Assembly (NCBI RefSeq): GCF_000717655.1
Contig: NZ_JNZY01000010.1
Coordinates: 124,001 to 188,000 of the forward strand
Direction: 5' to 3'
Source of the DNA: Streptomyces katrae
GTDB taxonomy: Bacteria > Actinomycetota > Actinomycetes > Streptomycetales > Streptomycetaceae
DNA length: 64,000 nt
Shown here: positions 17,000 through 25,390 of the stretch, one piece after another
Layout: the number at the start of each line of letters is the position of its first letter
How positions within the stretch are numbered: position 1 is the first letter of the stretch
Notes under the pieces: generated by a model
Seen by the model: the letters and a program-made list of their open reading frames with translations, nothing else
What the model was told of the DNA's origin: nothing
The model's database searches: none
Translations under genes and position numbers: made by a program

Positions 17000-17741
17000 G
17001 GTGGCCGTGGGTGTCGATCCACCGGGCGAGGGCCTGGGCGGTGGGCAGGACGCGGTCCATCGGGCCGCGGTGCACCACGGTCGCGGCCCGCTCGACCCCC
17101 GGCAGCTCGACGACCCGGACCGCACCACCGAGATCCTCGGCGCGGACCGAGGGCCCCACCGGCAGCCCGGCGTGGACGAGGACGGCTCCCGCCTCCGCGC
17201 CCGGCGCGTCCTCGTAGTACGCGGTCCCCGGTCCGGTCGGGACCGCCCCGGCGGCCTCCATCCGGCGGCAGAGCTCCTCGTACAGCGGGCCGATGACCGG
17301 CCCGACGTCCTGCGGCTGGTAGCTCGCCGCGACCCCGGTCAGTTCGACGAGCCGGACGGGCGGGAGGCTCTTCACGACGATGTCGACGGTGGACATGGAT
17401 CCCTCGCTCTCGATGGTCCGGAGCCTCGCCTCGACCTGGGTCAGCCGGGCCGCCGCTGAGGCCATGGCCGACTCCAGTTCCGCCCGGCGCAGCCGCAGCA
17501 TGCCGCGCAGCTCCTCCGCGCCCACCCGTTCGTCGAGGATCGCCCCCACCTGGTCCAGGCTGAAGCCGAGCTCCTTGAGCGCGATGACACGGTTGAGGCG
17601 GGCGAGTTGCCCGGCCTCGTAGTAGCGGTAGCCGCTGGAGGGGTCGACACGCGCCGGGCGCAGCAGTCCGATGGCGTCGTAGTGTCGCAGCATGCGGACC
17701 GATACCCGGCCGTGTTTGGCGAAGTCTCCGATGGTGAACAT
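16995..17741 (-). CDS. MerR-family regulator with truncated GyrI-like effector domain
   Basis: 248 aa from ATG 17741 (MFTIGDFAKHGRVSVRMLRHYDAIGLL). The MerR winged HTH spans 1-70 (SGYRYYEAGQLARLNRVIALKELGFSLDQVGAIL), then a coiled-coil dimer helix to ~115, then a BmrR/GyrI-type effector domain (IVVKSLPPVRLVELTG, VGPVIGPLYEELC). That domain normally continues ~30-40 residues after LARWIDTHGxR. Here the frame stops at TAG inside the MITE inverted repeat directly after DTHGHR. The regulator has thus lost its last strands through the insertion, and drug binding may be impaired. The next gene on the same strand, a lipoprotein gene, lies 62 bp upstream. Confidence 0.85.
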   Translation of the reverse strand: MFTIGDFAKHGRVSVRMLRHYDAIGLLRPARVDPSSGYRYYEAGQLARLNRVIALKELGFSLDQVGAILDERVGAEELRGMLRLRRAELESAMASAAARLTQVEARLRTIESEGSMSTVDIVVKSLPPVRLVELTGVAASYQPQDVGPVIGPLYEELCRRMEAAGAVPTGPGTAYYEDAPGAEAGAVLVHAGLPVGPSVRAEDLGGAVRVVELPGVERAATVVHRGPMDRVLPTAQALARWIDTHGHR

Positions 17742-17803
17742 GACGCCTTCCAGTGCAGGCCCTGACACGGGGTGAGGGTCAAGTCCTGAGCGGTACCTGC
17801 TGG

Positions 17804-18256
17804 TCAGCGGCCATACTGCCGGATGCACAGGTCCACGATGGACGGCGGTACGGCGCCTTCGGCAACCGCGCACAGCTCGTCCGGCCGGGGCAGCGCGGCC
17901 CCCTGCCGAGGGCTGCGCGGCGGTACGGGCTGGGGCGGGTGCGCCCGGCGCGGCGCGGCCGGCGGCTTCGCGGTGCGCGCGGCGGGCGGCCGGGCGGCCC
18001 TGGCGGGCGGACGCTCCGGGTCCGGCTCCCGGTCCGCCCCCGGGAGCTGCCCCAGCGGCATGGGCCGGGACGCCGGGAGGGGCGGCGGCAGGTCGGGGAC
18101 GGCGGCCGGGGGCGACGCACCGGCCGGATCCCGCGCGTCCAGCGGCGCCGAGGTGCCGGGCGCCGGGGCCGGATCCGCGTCCGAGCCGACGAAGACGCAG
18201 CCGCTGCTCGCGAGCAGCGCGACGAGGGACAGGGGCAGGGCCCGGCGTAACTGCAT
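17804..18256 (-). CDS. proline-rich lipoprotein, paralogue of the one at 39499
   Basis: 150 aa. A signal peptide with lipobox-like SSGC (MQLRRALPLSLVALLASSGC) is followed by a ~90-residue Pro/Ala/Arg-rich linker. The short conserved C terminus is LCAVAEGAVPPSIVDLC. The same plan (MQLRR start, GC lipobox, Pro-rich linker, LCEAARGTVSPSIVALC end) occurs at 39499-39981, and the bases around the start codon are also alike (TACGGCA-GGTGG--GGATGCAGTTACGCCG). Predicted to be anchored outside the membrane, with a small C-terminal disulfide loop. Function unknown. Confidence 0.7.
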   Translation of the reverse strand: MQLRRALPLSLVALLASSGCVFVGSDADPAPAPGTSAPLDARDPAGASPPAAVPDLPPPLPASRPMPLGQLPGADREPDPERPPARAARPPAARTAKPPAAPRRAHPPQPVPPRSPRQGAALPRPDELCAVAEGAVPPSIVDLCIRQYGR

Positions 18257-18495
18257 CCGACCACCATGCCGTACCGCACGGGCGGCCGGCCCCCGCGCTC
18301 ACGCGTCCGGGTGACGTGGCCCGGAAGCCGGCCCGCAGTCGGCCCCGGCTGCCGAAACGATTGCCCGGACCGGGAATTTCCGTAGTCTGCCGGGGGACGG
18401 GAACGACAGTGCGAGTGCCGGGGAGGCGCGACCCCGGTACGCCGCGCTGCCTGCCCTGCCTTCGCATCCCGACGGACCGTACGGAGTACCGATCC

Positions 18496-19728
18496 ATGAC
18501 CGCAGCCGACGCGCCCGGCGATACCGCACCGACTCCTGACCCGCTCCCGCCCGCCCCGTACCCCGCGCCCTGGAAGGGCTGGGCGGCGGTCCTCGCCGTC
18601 GCTCTCGCGATCTTCTGCCTGATCACCTCCGAACTGCTGCCCGTCGGCCTGCTCCCCCCCGTCGGTGACGCCCTCGGGGTGTCCGACGGCACCGCCGGGC
18701 TGATGGTGACCGTGCCCGGGCTCGTCGCCGGACTCTGCGCCCCTCTCGTCACCGTCGGCGCCGGCCGGCTCGACCGGCGGCTCGTGCTGTGCGTGCTGAT
18801 CGCCGTGATGGCGGCCGCCAACCTGGCCGCCGCCGTCGCCCCGGGTTTCGCCGTGCTGCTGGCCGCGCGCCTGCTCGTCGGGGTCGGCGTCGGCGGCTTC
18901 TGGGCGCTGGCGGGCGGGCTCGCCGTAAGGCTCGTACCGGAGCGCCACGTCGGCCGGGCCACCGCGCTCGTCTTCGGCGGCGTCCCCACCGCCTCGGTGC
19001 TCGGCGTGCCCGCCGGCACGCTGCTCGGCGAACTCGGTGGCTGGCGGACCGCCTTCGGCGCGGTCGGCGCCCTCGGTCTCCTCGCACTGGCCGCACTGCT
19101 CCTGCTGCTGCCCCCGCTGCCGCCGGCCCGGGACGTCACCTTCCGTGAACTGCCCGCCCTGCTGCGCGGGAACCGCGGGGTCCGGGCCGGGGTGATCGTC
19201 ACCTTCCTGGTGGTGACCGGACAGTTCGCCGCCTACACCTTCGTGCGGCCCGTCCTGCAGGACGTGTCCGGCATCGACGCCGCTTACGTGAGCACCCTGC
19301 TCCTCGGCTACGGAATGGCCGGAGTCGCGGGCAACTTCCTGGCCGGGGCGCGCGATGCGTACCGTGCGGTCCTCGTGATCAGCTCCGCGCTGACGGCGGT
19401 CCTCGGGCTGATCGCCACCCTGCCGGGAGCGGCCGCCGGGACCGCGCTGCTGCTCGCCTGGGGGCTCGCGTACGGGGGTGTCTCGGTGAGCCTGCAGAGC
19501 TGGATGATCAAGGCTGCGCCGGGCGCGGCCGAGGCCGCCACCTCGCTGATGGTGGCCATGTTCAACCTGGCCATCGCGGCGGGCGCCCTGGCGGGCGGGT
19601 TCGCGGTCGACGGTATCGGCGCCGCGGCGGCCCCGCTCACCGGGGCCGCGCTGATGCTCGTGGCCGCGGTCACGGTCGGCCTCACCGTGATGGTCCGGAT
19701 GCCGAGGGCTACCGCTGCTGATGGGTAG
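18496..19728 (+). CDS. MFS transporter, DHA1-type drug/metabolite exporter
   Basis: 410 aa from ATG 18496. About 12 hydrophobic helices. An MFS motif is visible after TM2 (AGRLDRRLVLC, the loop 2-3 signature), and LLVGVGVGGFWALAGGLAVRLVP corresponds to TM4 motif C-like sequence. It resembles the YdhP/Cmr sugar-efflux/chloramphenicol-resistance group (DHA1). The substrate cannot be told. An upstream in-frame extension of 60 codons is not convincing. Confidence 0.9.
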   Translation: MTAADAPGDTAPTPDPLPPAPYPAPWKGWAAVLAVALAIFCLITSELLPVGLLPPVGDALGVSDGTAGLMVTVPGLVAGLCAPLVTVGAGRLDRRLVLCVLIAVMAAANLAAAVAPGFAVLLAARLLVGVGVGGFWALAGGLAVRLVPERHVGRATALVFGGVPTASVLGVPAGTLLGELGGWRTAFGAVGALGLLALAALLLLLPPLPPARDVTFRELPALLRGNRGVRAGVIVTFLVVTGQFAAYTFVRPVLQDVSGIDAAYVSTLLLGYGMAGVAGNFLAGARDAYRAVLVISSALTAVLGLIATLPGAAAGTALLLAWGLAYGGVSVSLQSWMIKAAPGAAEAATSLMVAMFNLAIAAGALAGGFAVDGIGAAAAPLTGAALMLVAAVTVGLTVMVRMPRATAADG

Positions 19729-19788
19729 ACCGGACGGATGGGGCAGTTCGGACAGCCGGCTTGACCCGGGCCCTCCCAGGAGGAAAGA

Positions 19789-19875
19789 GTGCGCCGATCA
19801 AGCACTCGAGAACCACCGCATGAGCTGCACTTCGGAGACGTCTCACATGTTCAGATCGGTCCGCTGTTCGCTTGA
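19789..19875 (+). CDS. 28-aa small ORF with strong ribosome binding site
   Basis: GTG start 5 nt after AGGAGG (19778-19783). The peptide begins MRRSSTREPPHELHFG and ends VQIGPLFA. Composition is ordinary (His, Phe, Ile, Gln present) rather than the Arg/Gly/Pro mix of random frames. A stem-loop follows at 19962-20000, then the peptidoglycan-binding gene at 20019. It could be a leader peptide for that gene or an independent small protein. No family recognised. Confidence 0.4.
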   Translation: MRRSSTREPPHELHFGDVSHVQIGPLFA

Positions 19876-19961
19876 CCCCATGACGACCGGAGGCGCCCTC
19901 GTGCCGAGTACCGCTGCAGGCACGGTCCTGGTCGCGCGGCGGCGCAGGGCCTGACCGGCCG

Positions 19962-20000
19962 GGTGGGGGCCGACACCGCACCGCCGCGCCGGCCCCCACC
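19962..20000. terminator. hairpin between small ORF and peptidoglycan-binding gene
   Basis: GGTGGGGGCCG (19962-19972), 17-nt loop, CGGCCCCCACC (19990-20000). It ends 18 bp before the next GTG start, so it may act as a terminator or attenuator rather than only a 3' end. Confidence 0.5.
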
Positions 20001-20018
20001 CATGCCGGGGAGACAACC

Positions 20019-20744
20019 GTGTCCCACCATCCCGATGAGAGCGGAAGCGTCCCCGGGGACCGCCCGCTCGTAAGCCCGTACGTCGCACCCTCCGGGCGGC
20101 CGTACCGGGCGACCACGCCCGCCTGGCCCCACACCGGGCCCGTCCCCGTCTCCTTCCCCGCCCCCGAGGGGCGGCGCGGGGACGACCCCGAGCGGGCGGC
20201 CGCGGCCACCGGCGCTGCCGATGCCCGCACCGCCCGGCGGGACCGCGGCAGCCGGCTCCCGCTGGCGGCCTTGGCCCTGCTCGTCCTCGGTGCGGCCGGC
20301 GGGCTGGTGTTCCTGCTGAGCGGCCCCGATCCGCGGCCCGAGCGGGCCGTGACGCCGCCCGAGCTGTCCGTTCCGATGCTCCCGGCGCGCAGTCCTGCCG
20401 CAGGCGACGAACCCTCGCAGGAGGGGTCCGTACGGGCCTCCGTGCCCCCGGCGTCGGCCGGCCCGTCCGCGAGCCGGACGCCGAACTCGGCGCCCCCGTT
20501 GAGCGCCTCGGCCGGGCAGCAGTCGGCGGGGACTTCCGGGACGCTGCGGATGGGCGACCGCGGGCCCGAGGTGAGCGCCCTGCAGGAGCGGCTCCGCGGC
20601 CAGGGGTTCACGTACGTGGACGTCACCGGCGTCTACGACGGCCAGACCAAGCGCGGGGTCGCCCAGCTCCAGCGCGACCGGGACATCAAGGGCGACCAGC
20701 CGGGCGTCTACGGCCCGGCCACCCGGGCGGCCTTCGGAGGCTGA
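20019..20744 (+). CDS. membrane-anchored peptidoglycan-binding protein
   Basis: 241 aa from GTG 20019, with GGGGAG 7 nt upstream. A cytoplasmic Pro-rich N terminus (~80 aa) is followed by one TM helix (LPLAALALLVLGAAGGLVFLLSG), an extracytoplasmic Ser/Pro/Ala-rich linker and a PG_binding_1 domain at ~172-241 (LRMGDRGPEVSALQERLRGQGF, VYDGQTKRGVAQLQRDRDI, GVYGPATRAAF). Probably binds the cell wall. No catalytic domain is present. Confidence 0.88.
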   Translation: MSHHPDESGSVPGDRPLVSPYVAPSGRPYRATTPAWPHTGPVPVSFPAPEGRRGDDPERAAAATGAADARTARRDRGSRLPLAALALLVLGAAGGLVFLLSGPDPRPERAVTPPELSVPMLPARSPAAGDEPSQEGSVRASVPPASAGPSASRTPNSAPPLSASAGQQSAGTSGTLRMGDRGPEVSALQERLRGQGFTYVDVTGVYDGQTKRGVAQLQRDRDIKGDQPGVYGPATRAAFGG

Positions 20745-20864
20745 CCCGCCGGGGTGGCGGGCGGGTCAGGCTAGCACCGCGATATCGGCTGGACCAGCCA
20801 AAATGGCGGGCCGCAGAGTGGACGCCGTCGCACACGACGCCGTCACATCCGAGGAGTTGCGCAC

Positions 20865-21941
20865 ATGTCGACCTTGCGGGTCACCGCCGAAGAGCTGACC
20901 GTCCACGAGCATCCGAACGCTGACGCGCTGGAGCTGGCCCAGGTGGGTCTCTACCGCGCCGTCGTCGCCAAGGGCGCCTACCGCACCGGCGAGTTCGCCG
21001 TGTACATACCCGAACAGGCCGTGCTGCCCGCCGAGCTGATCGAGGAGCTCGGCCTGACCGGCCGCCTGGCGGGCGGTTCCGCCGACCGGGTCAAGGCCGT
21101 CCGGCTGCGCGGTGAGCTCTCGCAGGGGCTGGTGTGCCGGCCGCGCGCGCTGGCCGCCGTGGACCTGGCGCAGGCGGCCGAGCAGGGTGCGGACTTCGCC
21201 GAGCTGCTCGGGATCACCAAGTGGGCGCCGCCCGTCCCGACGACCATGAACGGCGAGGTGGAGGCCGCGCCCGACCTGCTGCCGTGGGTGGACATCGAGA
21301 ACCTCCAGCGCTACCCGCACCTCTTCGACCCCGGCGAGCCGGTCGTCCTCACCGAGAAACTCCACGGCACGGCCTGCCTGTTGACGTACGTGGCGGACGG
21401 CGAGCGCGTGCTGGTTTCCTCCAAGGGCTTCGGCTCCAAGGGGCTGGCGCTCAAGGAGGAGGCCCGCAACCTCTACTGGCGGGCCGTACGCGGCCACGGC
21501 GTCCCGGAGGTCGCCGCGAAGCTGGCCGCCCGGCTGGGCGCGACCCGGATCGGCGTCTTCGGCGAGGTGTACGGGGCGGGCGTCCAGGACCTCGGGTACG
21601 GGACCGATGCGCGTACGGCCGCCACGGGGCCGGGGTACGCCGTCTTCGACGTGTCCGCGGAGATCGACGGGCAGGTGCGCTGGCTGGACCCGCACGAGCT
21701 GCTCCAGGACGGCGAACTGCCGCTCGTGCCCCGGCTGTTCGAGGGCCCGTACGAACTCGACGCGGTACTGGGGCTGGCCAGCGGCCGGGAGACGGTGTCC
21801 GGCCGGGCCGTGCACCTGCGCGAGGGCGTCGTGATCCGCCCGGCGGCGGAACGCCACAGCCCGGTGGTCGGCGGCCGCGCCATCGCCAAGGCGGTCAGCC
21901 CGGCGTACCTCACCCGCAAGGGAGGCACGGAGTACGAGTGA
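20865..21941 (+). CDS. RNA ligase (ATP), Deinococcus Rnl-like with N-terminal OB-type domain
   Basis: 358 aa. Joins RNA ends through an enzyme-adenylate. Nucleotidyltransferase motif I is TEKLHGTA with Lys165 as the adenylated residue. Motif III reads FGEVYGAGVQDLGYG, motif IV EGVVIRP, and motif V KAVSP. The first ~120 residues (LTVHEHPNADALELAQVG, FAVYIPEQAVLP) form the extra N-terminal module known from the Deinococcus radiodurans DRB0094-type ligases, which seal nicks with a 3'-OH RNA end. The gene is followed after 37 bp by a frameshifted HD-domain gene, so its usual partner is probably lost. Confidence 0.92.
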   Translation: MSTLRVTAEELTVHEHPNADALELAQVGLYRAVVAKGAYRTGEFAVYIPEQAVLPAELIEELGLTGRLAGGSADRVKAVRLRGELSQGLVCRPRALAAVDLAQAAEQGADFAELLGITKWAPPVPTTMNGEVEAAPDLLPWVDIENLQRYPHLFDPGEPVVLTEKLHGTACLLTYVADGERVLVSSKGFGSKGLALKEEARNLYWRAVRGHGVPEVAAKLAARLGATRIGVFGEVYGAGVQDLGYGTDARTAATGPGYAVFDVSAEIDGQVRWLDPHELLQDGELPLVPRLFEGPYELDAVLGLASGRETVSGRAVHLREGVVIRPAAERHSPVVGGRAIAKAVSPAYLTRKGGTEYE

Positions 21942-21978
21942 CCCCGGCAGGTGCAGCAGGGCCCGGCAGCCTGGCCCG

Positions 21979-22530
21979 ATGCCCCCATCGGATGCGCTCT
22001 CCCGTGCCCTCGACGCCCCCGCGGACCCGCCGCTGCGCGCGTTGCCGCCCGGCGCATCTGCGGCTCGTGCACGACGTGGCGGGCGAACTCGTCGACTGCC
22101 TCGCCGCGTACGGCCCGGGCCTGCCCTTGGTCCGCGAAGCCTTGCTGTTCGGCGCGGCCACGCACGATGTGGGCAAGGCCGTGCACAACGCCGAGCTCAG
22201 CGGCCCCGGCTGCGCACACGGGGCCGCCGGGCGGGACTGCTCCTCGCGCACGGCTTCACCGAGGATCAGTCCCGCTTCGCCGCCACGCACGCCACCTGGA
22301 CGGCGCCCGGCGTCAGCGTCGAGGAACTGCTGGTGAGCACCGCCGACAAGGTGTGGAAGGGCAAGCGGGTGCCCGGACCGGAGGACCTCCTGGCCGGCCG
22401 GATCGCGCAGGCCGCGGGCACCGAGCCGTGGGCCGTGTTCCTCGATCCGGACGAGTCGCTCGGCCGGATCGCCGACGGCGCCGACCGGCGGCCGGCCTCC
22501 AGGCCGCCTTTCCGGTCTGGCCTGTCCGCC
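21979..22530 (+). pseudogene. HD-domain phosphohydrolase, frameshifted
   Basis: The start reads MPPSDALSRALDAPADPPLRALPP. The match then moves frame to AHLRLVHDVAGELVDCLAAYGPG and LLFGAATHDVGKAVHNAELSGPG (the HD motif). At ~22230 it shifts again to LLLAHGFTEDQSRFAATHATWTAPGVSVEELLVSTADKVWKGKR, with a possible third shift near 22495. All HD segments are recognisable and in order, but no single frame joins them. Placement directly behind an RNA ligase suggests an end-healing phosphatase/phosphodiesterase. Sequencing error in GC-rich DNA is an alternative to true decay. Confidence 0.65.
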
Positions 22531-22557
22531 GCTCCCGCCGGGGCCCGCGCCGTCGGC

Positions 22558-23868
22558 TCAGCCCCGGCGGGCCGCCGGCCCGCCGCGGAACTCCAGGGCC
22601 GTGCGCCAGCCCGGCGGTTCGGTCTGCGGCTGCGGGGGTGTGCGGCGGCCGCCCGTGGCGAAGAAGGCCGACAGCGGGAGGGTCGCCGCCCCGACCGTGA
22701 CCGCGTCCGGTCCCAGGGAGCCCAGGCCGATGCTGACGCGGTCGGCGGGATGGCGCAGGGAGTACCGGGTCGCGTGCTCCCGTACGGCGGGCAGGATGTG
22801 CGGGCCCAGCAGCAGGCCCGCCCATCCGCCGATCAGGATGCGCTCCGGCCGGAACAGGTTGATGACGTCCGACAGGCCCGCGCCCAGGTATTCCGCGGTC
22901 TCCTCCAGGACCTCCAGGGCCACCGGATCCGCCTCGACCGCCGCCGCCAGCAGGGCCGACAGGGCTTCCTCCTCGTCCACCGCCCTGCCCGAGCCCCCGC
23001 CCCGCTCCGCCCAGCGCGCCAGCAGTGACTCGGCTCCCGTGTACGCCTCGAGGCAGCCCAGCGCCCCGCACCGGCAGCGCCGTCCCCGTACCGACACCGT
23101 GAGGTGCCCCCACTCCAGCGGGGTGCCCTCCGTCGTGCCCCCGTCGGGCGAGCCGTCCGTGATCAGGCTGGCGCCGACGCCCGAGCCGAACAGGACGACG
23201 ACGGCCTCCCGGGCCCCGCGCCCCGCCCCGAACCACATCTCGGCCTGGCCGAGCGTGCGCGCGCCGTTGTCGATGAGGTACGGGACCTCGTCCGGCAGGG
23301 CCCCGGTCGCGCGCAGCAGCGCCTCCAGCGGCACCGCGTCCCAGCCGATGGTCTGTCCGTGCACGACCGCTCCGCCCGGTGCCTCGCGGTCCACGATGCC
23401 GGGGACGCCGACGCCGACGCCCAGCAGCCGCTCGGTCCCGGCCCCGGCCTCGGCCAGGACGGCGGCGATCCCGGCCCGGACGTGGTCCACGATCGGGCCG
23501 ACGTCGTAGCAGCCGCGCGGCTGCAACGGCAGTTCGGCGCGGGCCAGTTCGGTGAGCGCCAGGTCGAACAGCTCGACGCGTACCCGGGTTTCGCCGACGT
23601 CGACCCCGATCATGTGGGCGCTGCCGGGGGCCACGCGCAGCAGGGTGCGGGGCCGGCCGCCGTCCGAGTCGACGATGCCCGCCTCTTCCAGGAGTCCGTC
23701 CTCGACGAGTTCGCCGACCACGTTGCTGACGGAACCGGAGCTCAGCCCGGTGGCGGGCCCGAGTTCCTGCCGGCTCATCGGCCCGCCGAAGTACAGCCGC
23801 TGGAGCACGGCGCTGCGGTTGCCGCGCCGCAGGTCCCGCACCGTACGGCCGCCACGCCCTGTGGTCAT
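22558..23868 (-). CDS. ROK-family transcriptional repressor
   Basis: 436 aa. N-terminal winged HTH (RLYFGGPMSRQELGPATGLSSGSVSNVVGELVEDGLLEEAG), then a ROK sugar-kinase-like fold with IGVDVGETRVRVELFD (phosphate loop), GVGVPGIVD, and the zinc/ROK signature CRCGALGCLEAYTG. Divergent from the sugar ABC/GH1 operon, 195 bp away. An inverted repeat CTTAA-N13-TTAAG overlapping a promoter lies in that gap, so it most likely represses that operon until an inducing sugar binds. Confidence 0.92.
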   Translation of the reverse strand: MTTGRGGRTVRDLRRGNRSAVLQRLYFGGPMSRQELGPATGLSSGSVSNVVGELVEDGLLEEAGIVDSDGGRPRTLLRVAPGSAHMIGVDVGETRVRVELFDLALTELARAELPLQPRGCYDVGPIVDHVRAGIAAVLAEAGAGTERLLGVGVGVPGIVDREAPGGAVVHGQTIGWDAVPLEALLRATGALPDEVPYLIDNGARTLGQAEMWFGAGRGAREAVVVLFGSGVGASLITDGSPDGGTTEGTPLEWGHLTVSVRGRRCRCGALGCLEAYTGAESLLARWAERGGGSGRAVDEEEALSALLAAAVEADPVALEVLEETAEYLGAGLSDVINLFRPERILIGGWAGLLLGPHILPAVREHATRYSLRHPADRVSIGLGSLGPDAVTVGAATLPLSAFFATGGRRTPPQPQTEPPGWRTALEFRGGPAARRG

Positions 23869-23930
23869 CTGGCTCCTTCCGTCCTGCCGTCCGCCCTGTC
23901 GTCGCTCGCAACATACCCGTGCGGGACCCC

Positions 23931-23975
23931 TTGACGCGACCCTTTCGCGAGGCTTAACTCACGTCCTGAATTAAG
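23931..23975 (+). promoter_or_regulatory. promoter and probable ROK operator of the sugar ABC operon
   Basis: TTGACG (23931-23936), 17-nt spacer, TTAACT (23954-23959) fits a sigma70-type promoter. CTTAA (23953-23957), 13 nt, TTAAG (23971-23975) is an inverted repeat that starts within the -10 box. Its AT-richness stands out in this genome. Binding there would block transcription. Confidence 0.6.
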
Positions 23976-24063
23976 GCCTTGGCGTGGTGAGCGCCCGCGA
24001 AGCGCCCGAGCCGGGACCACCCGCCGGCCTTCCCCCGACCCTGCCGAAAGGGGCCGATCCGCC

Positions 24064-25380
24064 ATGCGCAGAACCCGAGCCGCCGCTGCCGCCGTCACCG
24101 CCTGTCTGCTCGCCGTCGGTGCCACCGCCTGCGGCGGCACCGCGGACAACGGCGGCGGCTCCGACGCCGCCCCCAAGGAGCTCACGTACTGGGCCTCCAA
24201 CCAGGGCCCCGACCTGGCAGCGGACCAGGCGACCCTCGGCCCGGAGCTGAAGAAGTTCGAGGAGCAGACCGGCATCAAGGTCAAGCTCGAAGTCGTCCCC
24301 TGGTCCGACCTGCTCAACCGGATCCTCGCCGCCACCGCCTCGGGCCAGGGCCCCGACGTCCTCAACATCGGCAACACCTGGTCCGCCTCCCTCCAGGCCA
24401 CCGGAGCCCTGCTCCCGTGGGACGCGGAGAACTTCGACGCGATCGGCGGCAGGGACCGCTTCGTGGAGTCGGCCATCGGCTCGGCGGGCACCGCCGGCCA
24501 GGACCCGGCCGCCGTCCCGCTCTACTCGATGTCGTACGCGCTCTACTACAACAAGAAGATGTTCCAGGAGGCGGGCATAGCGAAGCCCCCTGCCACCTGG
24601 GACGAGATGGTCACGGTCGGCCGGAGCCTGTCCAAGGACGGCAGGTGGGCGCTGGGCGCCGAAGGGGGCAACCTCGCCAACAACATCCACCAGGTCTTCG
24701 TCCTCGCCAAGCAGCACGGCGCGGACTTCTTCGACGCGGCCGGGAAGCCCGCCTTCGACTCCCCGGGCGCCGTCGACGCCGTCAAGCAGTACGTGGACCT
24801 GATGGCCAAGGACGAGATCATCGCGCCGGGCAACGCCGAGTACGCGCACAACCAGTCCCTCCAGGACTTCGCCCACGGCAAGACCGCCATGGTCCTGTGG
24901 CAGAGCGCCGCCTCCTCCTTCAAGAGCCACGGCATGAAGGAGGGCGACTGGGGGGTGGCCCCGGTCCCGGTCCCCGCCGGCGGCGCACCCGGCACCGGCC
25001 GCAACACCAACTCCATGGTCGCCGGCATCAACCTGGCCGTCTTCAAGAACACCGACAACATCGACGGCTCCCTCAAGTTCGTGAAGTTCATGACCGGCGA
25101 CGAGGAACAGAAGATCCTCAACAAGACCTACGGCTCCATCCCGCCGGTCAAGGCCGCCCAGAGCGACCCTGCCTTCGCCACCGAAGACCTCACCGTGCTG
25201 CGCACCACCCTCGGCACCAGCGCCGCCCCGCTGCCACAGGTCCCGCAGGAGTCCCAGTTCGAGACCGCCGTCGGCACCGCCGTCAAGGAGCTCTTCGCCG
25301 ACGCGGCAGCGGGCCGGCCCGTCACCACCGAGTCGGTCAGGGCCGAACTCACCAAGGCCCAGCAGCAGATGGCGAGCTGA
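24064..25380 (+). CDS. sugar ABC transporter substrate-binding lipoprotein
   Basis: 438 aa. The lipoprotein signal ends at ATACGG (Cys ~22). The body is a type-I extracellular solute-binding protein: ELTYWASNQGPDLAADQ, LLNRILAATASGQGPDVLNIGNTW, YSMSYALYYNKKMFQEAG, GKTAMVLWQSAASSF. First gene of a four-gene operon with two permeases and a GH1 glucosidase. The ligand is probably a beta-glucoside or oligosaccharide, judged from the GH1 partner. No cognate ATPase is encoded here; Streptomyces commonly shares MsiK. Confidence 0.93.
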   Translation: MRRTRAAAAAVTACLLAVGATACGGTADNGGGSDAAPKELTYWASNQGPDLAADQATLGPELKKFEEQTGIKVKLEVVPWSDLLNRILAATASGQGPDVLNIGNTWSASLQATGALLPWDAENFDAIGGRDRFVESAIGSAGTAGQDPAAVPLYSMSYALYYNKKMFQEAGIAKPPATWDEMVTVGRSLSKDGRWALGAEGGNLANNIHQVFVLAKQHGADFFDAAGKPAFDSPGAVDAVKQYVDLMAKDEIIAPGNAEYAHNQSLQDFAHGKTAMVLWQSAASSFKSHGMKEGDWGVAPVPVPAGGAPGTGRNTNSMVAGINLAVFKNTDNIDGSLKFVKFMTGDEEQKILNKTYGSIPPVKAAQSDPAFATEDLTVLRTTLGTSAAPLPQVPQESQFETAVGTAVKELFADAAAGRPVTTESVRAELTKAQQQMAS

Positions 25381-25390
25381 GCCCGGCCCG

